Shown piece by piece: positions 13,716 to 21,638 of a stretch of DNA of 33,878 bases. The stretch spans positions 1 through 33,878 of the forward strand of contig DATADX010000003.1 in the NCBI GenBank assembly GCA_036258315.1, in the 5' to 3' direction. This stretch comes from DASSYK01 sp036258315. GTDB lineage: Bacteria > Actinomycetota > Thermoleophilia > Solirubrobacterales > 70-9. The notes under the pieces are model-generated. The model was not told the origin of the DNA and did not search any database. It worked only from the letters and a program-made list of their open reading frames with translations. The translations under genes were made by a program, and so were the position numbers. Numbering within the stretch: position 1 is the first letter of the stretch; each line of letters begins with the position of its first letter.

Positions 13716-16235
13716 ATGGCTGAAGCGGACACGAACACCCCCGGGCCCGGGCGCTACGACCCGGGCGAGATCGAGCGGCGCTGGCAGCAGGTCTGGGACG
13801 CTGAGAGCACCTGGGTGGTCGCGAACCCGGGCGCGCCCGAGTTCGACACCTCGAGGCCGAAGGCCTACGTGCTCGAGATGCTCCCCTACCCCTCGGGGGA
13901 GCCCCACGTCGGCCATCTCAAGTGCTACGCCGTCGGCGACGCGATCGCCCACTACCGACGGCGCCGCGGCTTCAACGTGGTCCACCCGATGGGCTATGAC
14001 GCCTTCGGGCTCCCGGCCGAGAACAACGCGATCCAGACCGGTGAGCATCCACGCGTCGCGACCGAGAAGTCGATCGAGTCCTTCCGCAAGCAGTTCCGCC
14101 GCTGGGGCGTCTCCCTCGACTGGACGCGCGAGGTCGCCACGCACGAGCCCTCCTACTACCGGTGGACGCAGTGGATCTTCCTGAAGCTGTTCGAGCGCGG
14201 CCTCGCCTACCGCGCCGAGGCGCCCGTGCAGTGGTGCCCCGTCGACCAGACCGTGCTCGCGAACGAGCAGGTGATCGACGGCCATTGCGAGCGCTGCGGA
14301 GCGCTCGTCGTGCAGCGCCGGCTCGCCCAGTGGTTCTTCAGGATCACCGACTACGCCGACCGCCTGCTCGCCGACTTCGACCTGCTCGATTCCTGGCCCG
14401 AGCACGTCGTGACGATGCAGCGCAACTGGATCGGCCGCTCCGAGGGCGCCGAGGTGATCTTCGGCGGCGAGGAGCTCGAGATCGACTTCCCCGTCTTCAC
14501 CACCCGTCCCGACACGTTGTTCGGCGCCACCTTCTTCGTGCTCGCCCCCGAGCACCCCGACGTCGAGCGCCTCGCCGCCGGCACCCCCTACGAGGCCGAG
14601 GTGCGCGAGTACGTCAACCAGGCGGCGCGTGCCTCGACCGAGGACCGCGGTGCCGAGGATCGTGAGAAGACCGGCGTCCCGCTCGGCCGCGAGGTCACCA
14701 ATCCCGCCAACGGCGAGAAGATCCCGATGTTCGTCGCCGACTACGTGCTGATGGAGTACGGGACCGGCGCATTGATGGGCGTTCCGGCCCACGACGAGCG
14801 CGACTTCGAGTTCGCGAAGAAGTTCGGGCTCCCGATCCGCCGCGTCGTCGTCCCGCCCGAGGGCGAGCCGCCCGAGGACCAGGCATACGTCGAGCACTCC
14901 GAGGGCGAGCGGCTGATCAACTCGGACGGCTTCGACGGGATGCCCGCGGCCGAGGCGATCGAGGCGATCACGAACTGGCTCGAGGAGCAGGGCAAGGGCA
15001 GGCACGCCGTCAACTACCGGCTCCGCGATTGGCTGGTCAGCCGCCAGCGCTACTGGGGAGCCCCGATCCCGATCGTGTACTGCGACGGGTGCGGGATGGT
15101 CCCCGTCCCCGAGGACAAACTGCCCGTCCTCCTCCCGGACATCGAGGACTACGCCCCGAAGGGAAAGAGCCCGCTCGCGGCGGCCGACGACTGGGTCCTA
15201 ACCGAGTGCCCGAGGTGTGGCGGAGGGGCCCACCGCGAGACGGACACGATGGACACGTTCGTCGACTCGAGCTGGTACTTCATCCGCTACCTCGACCCGC
15301 GCAACGAGGACGCCCCCTGGGGCCGCGACGCGGTCGACTACTGGATGCCGGTCGACCAGTACATCGGCGGCGTCGAGCACGCGATCCTGCACCTGATGTA
15401 CGCGCGCTTCTTCACGAAGGCGCTCGCGGACATGGACCTGCTCGGCGTCCAGGAGCCGTTCCAGAACCTGTTCACGCAGGGGCTGATCACCCGCGACGGC
15501 GCGAAGATGTCGAAGTCGCGCGGCAACACCGTCAGCCCTGCGGAGCTCGTCGAGCAGTTCGGCGCCGACACGATCCGCACCTACATCTGCTTCATGGGCC
15601 CGCCGGTCAAGGGGGCCGACTGGAGCGACGCAGGCGTCGAGGGCGTGTTCAGGTTCATGGCGCGCGTCTGGCGCCTCAGCCGCGAGGTCGACGGGCGCAC
15701 CGACCCCTCCGGCTCCGCGGACGGGGCTCAGGGCGACGCTCGTGAGCTGCTCGCAAAGGCGCACTGGGCGATCGACAAGGTCACCCGCGACATCGACCCC
15801 CGCTTCCAGTTCAATACCGCGATCGCGGCGGTGATGGAGCTCGTCAACGAGATCTACCATCTCAAGGACGGCCTCTACGGCGACCCCGCCGGGGACGGGG
15901 CAGTCCGCTTCTCGACGTCGACGGTCGCCTCGCTGCTGTTCCCGTTCGCGCCCCACCTCGCGAGCGACGTCTACGAGCTCCTCGAGGGCTCTCGCGTCTG
16001 GGAGCAGCCCTGGCCGGAGGCCGACCCCGCGCTGCTCGAGCACGAGACCTTCGTGCTCGCCGTCCAGGTCAACGGCAAGCTCCGCGACCGGATCGAGGCG
16101 AGTTCGTCGGCCTCCGAGGACGAGCTGCTCGAGCTCGCGCGGGCGAGCGAGAACGTCCGGCGCCACCTCGATGGCAAGGAGATCGTCAAGGAGGTCGTGG
16201 TCCCCGGCAGGCTGGTGAATCTCGTGGTCAGGTGA
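13716..16235 (+). CDS. leuS: Leucyl-tRNA synthetase
   Basis: A class I synthetase that charges tRNA-Leu. It is 839 residues, normal for bacterial LeuRS. The HIGH signature appears as HVGH (64-67) in YPSGEPHVGHLKCYAVGD. KMSKS is at 597-601 (GAKMSKSRGN). The CP1 editing domain lies between them (FTTRPDTLFGATFFVLAPEH, GTGALMGVPAHDERDFEFA), with the editing Asp in HDERD. VDSSWYFIRYLDP and HAILHLMYARFF are the usual LeuRS core. The C-terminal anticodon and tRNA-binding domains are complete, ending VVVPGRLVNLVVR. Four Cys (CDGCG and CPRCG, about 455-510) suggest a small zinc-binding insert. It is a single gene with its own promoter. Confidence 0.97.
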   Translation: MAEADTNTPGPGRYDPGEIERRWQQVWDAESTWVVANPGAPEFDTSRPKAYVLEMLPYPSGEPHVGHLKCYAVGDAIAHYRRRRGFNVVHPMGYDAFGLPAENNAIQTGEHPRVATEKSIESFRKQFRRWGVSLDWTREVATHEPSYYRWTQWIFLKLFERGLAYRAEAPVQWCPVDQTVLANEQVIDGHCERCGALVVQRRLAQWFFRITDYADRLLADFDLLDSWPEHVVTMQRNWIGRSEGAEVIFGGEELEIDFPVFTTRPDTLFGATFFVLAPEHPDVERLAAGTPYEAEVREYVNQAARASTEDRGAEDREKTGVPLGREVTNPANGEKIPMFVADYVLMEYGTGALMGVPAHDERDFEFAKKFGLPIRRVVVPPEGEPPEDQAYVEHSEGERLINSDGFDGMPAAEAIEAITNWLEEQGKGRHAVNYRLRDWLVSRQRYWGAPIPIVYCDGCGMVPVPEDKLPVLLPDIEDYAPKGKSPLAAADDWVLTECPRCGGGAHRETDTMDTFVDSSWYFIRYLDPRNEDAPWGRDAVDYWMPVDQYIGGVEHAILHLMYARFFTKALADMDLLGVQEPFQNLFTQGLITRDGAKMSKSRGNTVSPAELVEQFGADTIRTYICFMGPPVKGADWSDAGVEGVFRFMARVWRLSREVDGRTDPSGSADGAQGDARELLAKAHWAIDKVTRDIDPRFQFNTAIAAVMELVNEIYHLKDGLYGDPAGDGAVRFSTSTVASLLFPFAPHLASDVYELLEGSRVWEQPWPEADPALLEHETFVLAVQVNGKLRDRIEASSSASEDELLELARASENVRRHLDGKEIVKEVVVPGRLVNLVVR

Positions 16236-16249
16236 GCTCCCCGATCTGC

Positions 16250-16255
16250 TAGAAA
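16250..16255 (+). promoter_or_regulatory. -10 box TAGAAA for the cupin gene (leaderless)
   Basis: TAGAAA ends 6 bases before GTG 16262, in the 26-base gap after leuS. There is no Shine-Dalgarno sequence. Confidence 0.45.
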
Positions 16256-16261
16256 GGCCCC

Positions 16262-16660
16262 GTGCTGGTCAGGCGGCTCGCGGAGGCTCCTGTTGAGGAG
16301 TGGCACAAGCTCCGCACCAACATCCTCATGGACGCCGGTGAGCTCGGGTCCCGGAACATGTCCGTCACCTGGATCGAGGTTCCCGCCGGCGTCGACCAGG
16401 AGCTGCACTCCCACGAGGAAGCCGAGCAGGTCTACGTGATCACGCTCGGGTCCGGCTCGATGACCGTGGCCGGCGACAAGCAGGAGGTCAGCCCCGGCGA
16501 CCTGGTGATGGTCCCTCCCGCGACCGACCACTCGATCGCCAACGACGGCGAGAGCGATCTCTGCTGCATCTCGGTCCAGTCCCCGCCGATCACCGTCTCC
16601 GAGATCTACGGCGACACGGTCGCCTCCGGCGTCTCCGACTACGACGACGAAGACTATTGA
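16262..16660 (+). CDS. Cupin-domain protein
   Basis: A 132-residue single-domain cupin. Motif 1 is HSHEEAEQVYVITLGSGSM, with the metal ligands His, His and Glu, and motif 2 is PGDLVMVPPATDHSIAND, with the last His. The metal site is thus intact. The core VTWIEVPAGVDQELHSHEEA is flanked by a short N-terminal helix and an acidic tail ending YDDEDY. Cupins of this size include isomerases, dioxygenases and sensors, and the sequence gives no clue to the substrate. The GTG start is set by the -10 box and by the homology beginning just after it. A structured repeat element fills the gap to the next gene. Confidence 0.85.
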   Translation: MLVRRLAEAPVEEWHKLRTNILMDAGELGSRNMSVTWIEVPAGVDQELHSHEEAEQVYVITLGSGSMTVAGDKQEVSPGDLVMVPPATDHSIANDGESDLCCISVQSPPITVSEIYGDTVASGVSDYDDEDY

Positions 16661-16683
16661 CCAGCGTCAAAGCCGGCACCAAC

Positions 16684-16757
16684 GCGCAACCTCCTCGGGC
16701 TGCGCCCTGCGGGGGTGCGCGGTGGCGGCGCCGTCCGGGGGGATGCTGAGGCTCCGC
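16684..16757 (+). repeat. Dispersed hairpin element, copy A
   Basis: A strong nested hairpin: GCGC/GCGC (16684-16687 and 16717-16720), ACCTCC/GGGGGT (16689-16694 and 16711-16716), and inner GGGC-TGC-GCCC (16697-16707). It is followed by the 20-base core GGGGGATGCTGAGGCTCCGC (16738-16757). Copy B at 27564-27632 has the same CTCCTCGGGCT stem start, the identical 20-base core, and almost the same distance between them (47 and 46 bases). It ends 2 bases before the acylphosphatase start. Confidence 0.6.
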
Positions 16758-16759
16758 AT

Positions 16760-17026
16760 TTGAGACGCGTGCACTTGATCGCTCACGGGCGGGTGCAGGG
16801 CGTGTTCTTCCGCGATTCAGTCCGGCGCCGTGCAGAGGGATCGGGAGTCGCGGGGTGGGCTTCGAATCGCGACGACGGGACCGTCGAGGTGGTTCTCGAG
16901 GGCCAGGCCGAGGCGGTCGATTCGATGGTCGAGTACTGCCGCAGCGGGCCCGGGCGCGCCGAGGTCGCGCGGCTCGACGTCACCGAGGAGAAGCCCGAGG
17001 GACTGGGCGGTTTTCAGGTCCGTTAG
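16760..17026 (+). CDS. acyP: Acylphosphatase
   Basis: An 88-residue acylphosphatase, which hydrolyses carboxyl-phosphate bonds of small acyl phosphates. The signature GRVQGVFFRDSVRRRAEG holds the catalytic Arg, and GWASNRDDGTVEVVLEG holds the catalytic Asn. The start TTG 16760 (then RRVHLIAHGRV) gives the normal family length. An in-frame upstream opening to 16715 adds a Gly-rich stretch that overlaps the repeat element and was not used. No clear Shine-Dalgarno or -10 sequence is visible, so the start is less certain than the function. Confidence 0.88.
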   Translation: MRRVHLIAHGRVQGVFFRDSVRRRAEGSGVAGWASNRDDGTVEVVLEGQAEAVDSMVEYCRSGPGRAEVARLDVTEEKPEGLGGFQVR

Positions 17027-17036
17027 CGATTAGACA

Positions 17037-17072
17037 CTGGGCGCGCGCATCGCGCGCGCTCTTCGCTCCCAG
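17037..17072 (+). other. Hairpin between acyP and comEA (possible terminator or leader structure)
   Basis: The outer arms CTGGG (17037-17041) and CCCAG (17068-17072) enclose an alternating GCGCGCG-CAT-CGCGCGC stem (17041-17057). No T-run follows. A TAGACA at 17031-17036 could be a -10 for comEA, in which case the structure lies in its 5' leader. Confidence 0.35.
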
Positions 17073-17081
17073 CCTGGCCGC

Positions 17082-17648
17082 GTGCCAGAGCTGAGCCGCT
17101 CACAGCTCCTCGTCTACGCGGCAATCGCCGTCGCCGTGCTCCTCGTCGGCGCGCGGTGGATCCGCTCACCCAGCGTTCCCCCCGGCGCCGGTGAGCCCGT
17201 CAGCTTCGAGGCCGACGGCTTCGAGCCCGGCGGCGACACGACCCGCGATGTCGTCGTCCATGTCGCCGGCGCGGTTCGCCGCCCCGGCGTCTACCGGCTG
17301 CCGGTCGGCGCCCGGATCACCGACGCGATCGAGCGCGCCGGAGGCCTCGGCCGGGCCGCGTCCGAGGACGCGATCAACCTGGCCGCCCGGCTCAGCGACG
17401 GACAGCAGGTCGTGGTCCCGGGACGTGGCGCCGGCGCGGCCTTGGCCGCCGCGGAGGGACCGATCTCACTGGGCTTGGCCACCGCCGACCAGCTCGACGA
17501 GATCGAGGGCATCGGGCCGGTCACGGCGGAGAAGATCGTCGAGTTCCGTGATCAGCACGGAGGCCTCTCGTCCGTCGACCAGCTCGACGAGATCAGTGGA
17601 ATCGGCCCCGCGACGATGGAGACGCTCCGCGAAGGCCTCCAGCCCTAG
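17082..17648 (+). CDS. comEA: ComEA family DNA-uptake protein
   Basis: A 188-residue membrane-anchored DNA receptor for natural transformation. One membrane helix (about 8-25; LLVYAAIAVAVLLVGARW) is followed by an SLBB domain (about 50-105; VVVHVAGAVRRPGVYRLPVG, ITDAIERAGGLG). Two helix-hairpin-helix DNA-binding motifs come last (LDEIEGIGPVTAEKIVEFRD and LDEISGIGPATMETLREGL). The order TM-SLBB-HhH is standard for ComEA. GTG 17082 places the helix correctly. comEC follows 273 bases later on the same strand, with one small minus-strand gene between them. Confidence 0.93.
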   Translation: MPELSRSQLLVYAAIAVAVLLVGARWIRSPSVPPGAGEPVSFEADGFEPGGDTTRDVVVHVAGAVRRPGVYRLPVGARITDAIERAGGLGRAASEDAINLAARLSDGQQVVVPGRGAGAALAAAEGPISLGLATADQLDEIEGIGPVTAEKIVEFRDQHGGLSSVDQLDEISGIGPATMETLREGLQP

Positions 17649-17649
17649 G

Positions 17650-17844
17650 TCAGCCGAGCACCCGTTCGTAGTCCTCGCGGGCGAGCTCGACGCGGCGCCT
17701 GTCGAGCGTCTGATTGCCGCGTGGGCTGGTCGGCGATGCGGTGAGGCCGTCGAAGCCGTCCCGCGGCCGCTCCCGCGCGAGCACGTCGCGCCGCGCCTTC
17801 TCGCGTCGGCGTTGAAGCGTTCGTGCATATTCCGATCGGCTCAT
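17650..17844 (-). CDS. Small basic hypothetical protein (64 aa), between comEA and comEC
   Basis: A 64-residue highly charged protein: MSRSEYARTLQRRREKARRD, then LARERPRDGFDGLTASPTSP, ending RRVELAREDYERVLG. It is mostly helical and Arg-rich with a short Ser/Thr/Pro turn. I know no family for it. ATG 17844 has a near-ideal Shine-Dalgarno (GGAGGG on the minus strand, six bases upstream), which is the best argument for a real gene. A longer in-frame opening to 17910 was not used. It converges on comEA with one base between the stops and is divergent from comEC. It may bind nucleic acid, but that is a guess from charge alone. Confidence 0.5.
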   Translation of the reverse strand: MSRSEYARTLQRRREKARRDVLARERPRDGFDGLTASPTSPRGNQTLDRRRVELAREDYERVLG

Positions 17845-17921
17845 CGTTGTCCCTCCTCGAGACGTCGGTGCGCGCCGGCTCTTCCCCGGCCGTCCGTTCG
17901 CGGTTACCACCTGATCATCGT

Positions 17922-20237
17922 GTGAAACCGCCCTGGCGCCATTCGCTGCTCGCCGGCCTCGCGGTCGGGCTCGGGGCGGCGCCGCTGCTCGGTGCTGATC
18001 CTGAGCGGGCCGCCGGCATGGCGGTCCTGGTGGCCGGCGGAGGTGCGCTGCTCGCGCTCACCCGGCCGCGCACCGCAGCCGGGCGGATCGCATGGACCGC
18101 GTGCGTGGCCCTGATCGCGGCGGCAGCCGGCATCGCGCTCGGCGCCGCCCGAACGGAGGCGATCGACGCCGGCGCGCTGCGGGGGCCGCCCGGCGCGCGG
18201 GTCTCCCTCGAGGGCAGGCTCGCCTCGCCGCCTCGCAGCGGCCCCGACGGCGTGACGGCGAAGCTCGACACCGCCGCGGGGGCGGTCGAGCTGGGCGCCC
18301 CCGCCCTCGACGGACTCGGCGTCGGATCAGAGCTCCGGATCGGGGGGCGCCTCGCCGAGCCGCCGCCGTGGCTGGAGGGATCACTGGCGCGGCGCGGGAT
18401 CGCGATGGTGCTCGAGGCCGACAGCGTCGAGCCCACCGGCGAGCGGCGCGGCGGGGTCGCTGGGACGATCGATGCGATCCGCGGGCGGGCCGAACGCGCC
18501 CTTGACCGCGGCCTGCCTGACCGGGAGGCGGCCCTCGCGCGGGGCTTCGTGCTCGGCCAGGACGATCGCATCGACGGCGCCACGCGCGAGGACTTCCGGC
18601 GCGCCGGCCTCACCCATCTACTCGCGGTGAGCGGCCAGAACGTGATCCTCCTCTGCCTGCTCGCCTGGCCGCTGCTGGCGCTGTTGGGGCTGACGCTCCG
18701 GGCTCGGCTCCTCGCCCTGTTGGCGCTAATCGCGATCTACGTGCCGCTGACGGGCGCCGGGCCGTCGATCCAGCGCGCCGGGGTGATGGGCGCCGCCGGG
18801 CTGGTGGCCGCGCTCGCAGACCGGCCGGGCTCGCGCTGGTACGCGCTCCTGCTCGCCGCCGTGCTGACTCTGGCCCTCAACCCGCGCGCGGCCGGCGACG
18901 TCGGCTGGCAGCTCAGCTTTGCCGCCGTCGTCGGGATCTTCCTCTGGTCGGGCCGCCTCGCGGCGCTGCTCGATCGCGGCGCCGGTCGAGGGTCGCCGCG
19001 GCGAGCCCTCGCCGAGGGGGCGGCGCTGACCATCGCCGCGACTGTGGCGACGGCGCCGCTGATGGCCCACCAGTTCGGCTCGTTGTCGATCGCGGCGCTC
19101 CCCGCGAACGTGCTCGCACTTCCCGCCGTCGCCCCGGCGATGTGGCTCGGGATGCTGTCCGGGATCGCGGGGCAGCTGCCCGCGCTGCCCATCGAGCCGC
19201 TCAACTGGGTCAACTCCCTCTGCCTCGCCTATATCGGCCAGATCGCGCGCTGGCTCGGATCACCTCAGTGGGCGCTCCTGGACGCGGGGCTCGACGGGCT
19301 GGCGCCGGTTGCCACGGCGTATGCGGGACTGACCGCGTTCGCCGAGGTCGGCCTCGCGATGGCCGAGCGGCGACGCGGGATGGCCGTTCGAGACCGCGGG
19401 CGCCCCGGTCGGCAGGCCCGTCGGAGGGTGGCGATCGCGATCGGCGCGGCGGCGCTCGTGATCGTGTTCGCTCTCCACGGTTGGCGTCCCGGACCGAGCG
19501 CCGGCGCCGGTGACGATCAGTTCTCCGTGCGGGTCCTCGACGTCGGCCAGGGGGACTCGATCCTGCTCGACCCGCCGGGCGGGCCGCCGATCCTGGTCGA
19601 CGCTGGGCCTCCTGGGGCGGGCGTCGCCGGCCGCCTCCGCGAGCTTGGCGTCAGCCGGCTCGGCGCCGTCGTCATCACCCACGACCAGTCCGACCACGCG
19701 GGCGGCGCGGCGGAGGTGCTCGAGACGGTCCCCGTCGAGCGGCTGGTAATCGCCGCCCCGGCGCCGCGACTGGAGGCGGTCGCCGCCGGCCACGGTGTCG
19801 AGCCGCTTCGGCTCGCGGAGGGCGGCCAGGTTCGCTCGGGGGCTCTACGGCTGACCGCGTTGTGGCCGCCCCGCGAGCTGCTCGGGATGCCGGGCGCAGA
19901 GACGAACCAGCTCTCGCTCGTGCTGCTCGCGGAGTGGCGCCACCTCTCGGTCCTGCTCACCGGCGACGCCGAGGCGCGTGACGTTCCCCTCGATCCCGGC
20001 CCCGTCGACCTGCTCAAGGTCGCCCACCACGGCAGCGAGGACGAGGGTCTCGAGGCGCTGCTCGACAAGGCGGCGCCGAAGCTGGCGCTGCTCTCGGTCG
20101 GGGAGAACTCCTATGGCCACCCGGCGCCCGAGACGCTGGCCGCACTCGCCGAGCAGGGTGTCCCGGTCGCTCGAACCGACGAGCGCGGTGAGCTCGCGAT
20201 CGACGCCGGCGCGGCTGGCTGGACGCTCGCCGGCTGA
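17922..20237 (+). CDS. comEC: ComEC/Rec2 family DNA-uptake channel
   Basis: A 771-residue polytopic protein that moves single-stranded DNA across the membrane during transformation. Membrane helices near the N terminus are followed by a soluble OB-like region (DUF4131; RVSLEGRLASPPRSGPDG). The competence domain then holds many helices (LARGFVLGQDDRIDGATRED, GLTHLLAVSGQNVILLCLL). A C-terminal metallo-beta-lactamase-like domain spans about 530-770: VLDVGQGDSILLDPPGG, VVITHDQSDHAGG, LLTGDAEARD, KVAHHGSEDE. The metal motif reads HDQSDH, so the middle His of HxHxDH is Gln; substitutions here are common in ComEC. I took GTG 17922 as start because the first helix begins right after it. The frame is open upstream but would overlap the small minus-strand gene. 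Confidence 0.93.
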   Translation: MKPPWRHSLLAGLAVGLGAAPLLGADPERAAGMAVLVAGGGALLALTRPRTAAGRIAWTACVALIAAAAGIALGAARTEAIDAGALRGPPGARVSLEGRLASPPRSGPDGVTAKLDTAAGAVELGAPALDGLGVGSELRIGGRLAEPPPWLEGSLARRGIAMVLEADSVEPTGERRGGVAGTIDAIRGRAERALDRGLPDREAALARGFVLGQDDRIDGATREDFRRAGLTHLLAVSGQNVILLCLLAWPLLALLGLTLRARLLALLALIAIYVPLTGAGPSIQRAGVMGAAGLVAALADRPGSRWYALLLAAVLTLALNPRAAGDVGWQLSFAAVVGIFLWSGRLAALLDRGAGRGSPRRALAEGAALTIAATVATAPLMAHQFGSLSIAALPANVLALPAVAPAMWLGMLSGIAGQLPALPIEPLNWVNSLCLAYIGQIARWLGSPQWALLDAGLDGLAPVATAYAGLTAFAEVGLAMAERRRGMAVRDRGRPGRQARRRVAIAIGAAALVIVFALHGWRPGPSAGAGDDQFSVRVLDVGQGDSILLDPPGGPPILVDAGPPGAGVAGRLRELGVSRLGAVVITHDQSDHAGGAAEVLETVPVERLVIAAPAPRLEAVAAGHGVEPLRLAEGGQVRSGALRLTALWPPRELLGMPGAETNQLSLVLLAEWRHLSVLLTGDAEARDVPLDPGPVDLLKVAHHGSEDEGLEALLDKAAPKLALLSVGENSYGHPAPETLAALAEQGVPVARTDERGELAIDAGAAGWTLAG

Positions 20238-20279
20238 TTGTGGGCGGCGTCAGGGGGATCCCGTGTCCCTGACCGTCCG

Positions 20280-20285
20280 TAGACT
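20280..20285 (+). promoter_or_regulatory. -10 box TAGACT for holA (leaderless)
   Basis: TAGACT ends 7 bases before GTG 20293. There is no Shine-Dalgarno sequence. It fixes the holA start within a long open frame. Confidence 0.5.
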
Positions 20286-20292
20286 CGGGGGC

Positions 20293-21258
20293 GTGGCCGA
20301 GATCAAGCCCGCCTACCTGATCGCCGGTACCGACGAGGCGAAGATCGCGCGGACGCGCCAGCGCCTTCGGGCCCGCGCCGAGCGCGAGGGCGGCCTCGGG
20401 GCGCTGGAGTTGTTCGAGTCGGGCGATGGGCGCCGCTCGCCCGACGCCGAGGCGCTGATCGGCTCGCTCACCGCGATCTCGCTGACGGCCGAGCGTCGCT
20501 ACCTGCTCGCGGATGGCGTCGAGGCCTGGGGGAAGAAGGACGCCGAGGCGGTCGCCGCATCGCTCAAATCGCTGCCTCCCGAGACGACGATGGTGCTGGT
20601 CGCCCACGGGAAGGTCCCGGCGGAGCTGAAGAAGGCCGTTGAGGCGGCCGGGGGAGAGGTGCTGAGCTACGACGCCCCGCGCGAGCGCGAGCTCCCCAAG
20701 CGGCTCGTCGCCGACGCCCGCGAGCTCGGATTCACGCTCGAGCCCGATGCGGCCAGGCTGCTGGTCGAGCGGCTCGGACCGCGATCACTGCGGCTTCGCA
20801 ACGAGCTCGAGCGCCTCGCCCTCTGGGCCGGCGACGGGGGGCGGGTCGGGGTGGACGAGCTCGACGCGATCATCTCCGACACCTCGGAGGAGGCGATCTG
20901 GACGCTCGCCGACGCCATCGTCGAGGGCGACGAGGCGAAAACGCTGACCGTCGCCGAGTCGCTTGTCGCCCAGGGCGAGGCGCTGCCGCGGATCATCTAC
21001 TCGCTCGCTCCTCGCCTGCGACAGGCGCTGCGCGCCTCGCGCGAGCTCGAAGCGGGCCGCCCGCCCAGGGACGTCGCCGGGGGGCTCTCGATGCATCCCT
21101 ACGCCGCGAAGGTGCTCGTCCAGCGCGTCAAGGGCCGGTCGCCGGCCGACATCGACCACTCGATTCGCGCTCTCGCCGACCTCGAGGTCTGGTCGCGCGG
21201 CGGCTCGGACTATCCCGAGGGCGTCGCCCTGACGCTGGCCCTCAAGGCCGCGGTCTGA
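20293..21258 (+). CDS. holA: DNA polymerase III delta subunit
   Basis: A 321-residue HolA, the clamp-loader subunit that opens the beta sliding clamp. The N terminus AEIKPAYLIAGTDEAKIAR is the degenerate nucleotide-binding region of the family. SLTAERRYLLADGVEAWGKK, TTMVLVAHGKVPAELKKAV and the C-terminal collar domain (RIIYSLAPRLRQALRASREL, HPYAAKVLVQRVKG, ALADLEVWSRGG) are characteristic. comEC-holA-rpsT is a frequent neighbourhood in Gram-positive bacteria. The GTG start comes from the -10 box and homology; the frame is open far upstream inside comEC. It is convergent with rpsT; the 33-base gap shows no clear terminator. Confidence 0.92.
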   Translation: MAEIKPAYLIAGTDEAKIARTRQRLRARAEREGGLGALELFESGDGRRSPDAEALIGSLTAISLTAERRYLLADGVEAWGKKDAEAVAASLKSLPPETTMVLVAHGKVPAELKKAVEAAGGEVLSYDAPRERELPKRLVADARELGFTLEPDAARLLVERLGPRSLRLRNELERLALWAGDGGRVGVDELDAIISDTSEEAIWTLADAIVEGDEAKTLTVAESLVAQGEALPRIIYSLAPRLRQALRASRELEAGRPPRDVAGGLSMHPYAAKVLVQRVKGRSPADIDHSIRALADLEVWSRGGSDYPEGVALTLALKAAV

Positions 21259-21291
21259 CCGAGCTCAATCGCGGCGATCGCTTGCCGGGAG

Positions 21292-21558
21292 CTAGGACTT
21301 GGAGCCGGCGGCGATCCGGGCAGCCCGGGCCTTCTTGCGAGCGCCCGTGTTGCGGTGCATGGCGCCGCGCTGCACGGCCTTGTCGATCCGGGCGACGAGG
21401 GTCTTGTGCTCGGCGGCGACCGTTTCGGCGTTCCCCGACTCCACCACGGCCTCGAGGCGTTTGAAGTGTGTCTTGACCGCGCTTGCGAAGCGCAGGTTCT
21501 CCAGCCGCTCTCGGCTGGTTCGGGCGTTCCGCTTCTTCTGTGAGGCGATGTTTGCCAT
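21292..21558 (-). CDS. rpsT: 30S ribosomal protein S20
   Basis: An 88-residue S20 that binds 16S rRNA early in small-subunit assembly. It begins MANIASQKKRNARTSRERL and ends ARKKARAARIAAGSKS, with the family's helical, strongly basic composition (VKTHFKRLEAVVESGN, AVQRGAMHRNTGARKKARA). It lies opposite the neighbouring genes, between holA and murJ. Its start ATG 21558 has no Shine-Dalgarno sequence. The 29-base stretch up to the -10 box contains a small hairpin close to the start. S20 is known to repress its own translation in enterobacteria; whether that applies here is unknown. Confidence 0.96.
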   Translation of the reverse strand: MANIASQKKRNARTSRERLENLRFASAVKTHFKRLEAVVESGNAETVAAEHKTLVARIDKAVQRGAMHRNTGARKKARAARIAAGSKS

Positions 21559-21565
21559 AGAAAGA

Positions 21566-21578
21566 CCCGCGGTGCGGG
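21566..21578 (-). promoter_or_regulatory. Hairpin in the rpsT 5' leader
   Basis: CCCGC-ACC-GCGGG on the minus strand forms a 5-bp all-GC stem with a 3-base loop, ending 7 bases before the rpsT ATG. It occupies the usual ribosome-binding position. Confidence 0.35.
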
Positions 21579-21587
21579 CGGCGAATG

Positions 21588-21593
21588 AGAATA
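21588..21593 (-). promoter_or_regulatory. -10 box TATTCT for rpsT
   Basis: TATTCT on the minus strand would start a leader of about 20-25 bases before ATG 21558. It is close to the actinobacterial -10 consensus. Confidence 0.5.
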
Positions 21594-21609
21594 GGGCACC
21601 GAACCGTTG

Positions 21610-21623
21610 CGCGTAGCTACGCG
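21610..21623. promoter_or_regulatory. 14-bp perfect palindrome between rpsT and murJ
   Basis: CGCGTAGCTACGCG is fully self-complementary and lies midway between the divergent starts of rpsT (21558) and murJ (21639). It could be a regulator site or contain murJ promoter bases (TAGCTA or TACGCG). Confidence 0.35.
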
Positions 21624-21638
21624 TGCGCGTTCTCAGGC

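Noticed and set aside
13638..15005. Long minus-strand frame under leuS
   Set aside because: Antisense shadow of a clear leucyl-tRNA synthetase.
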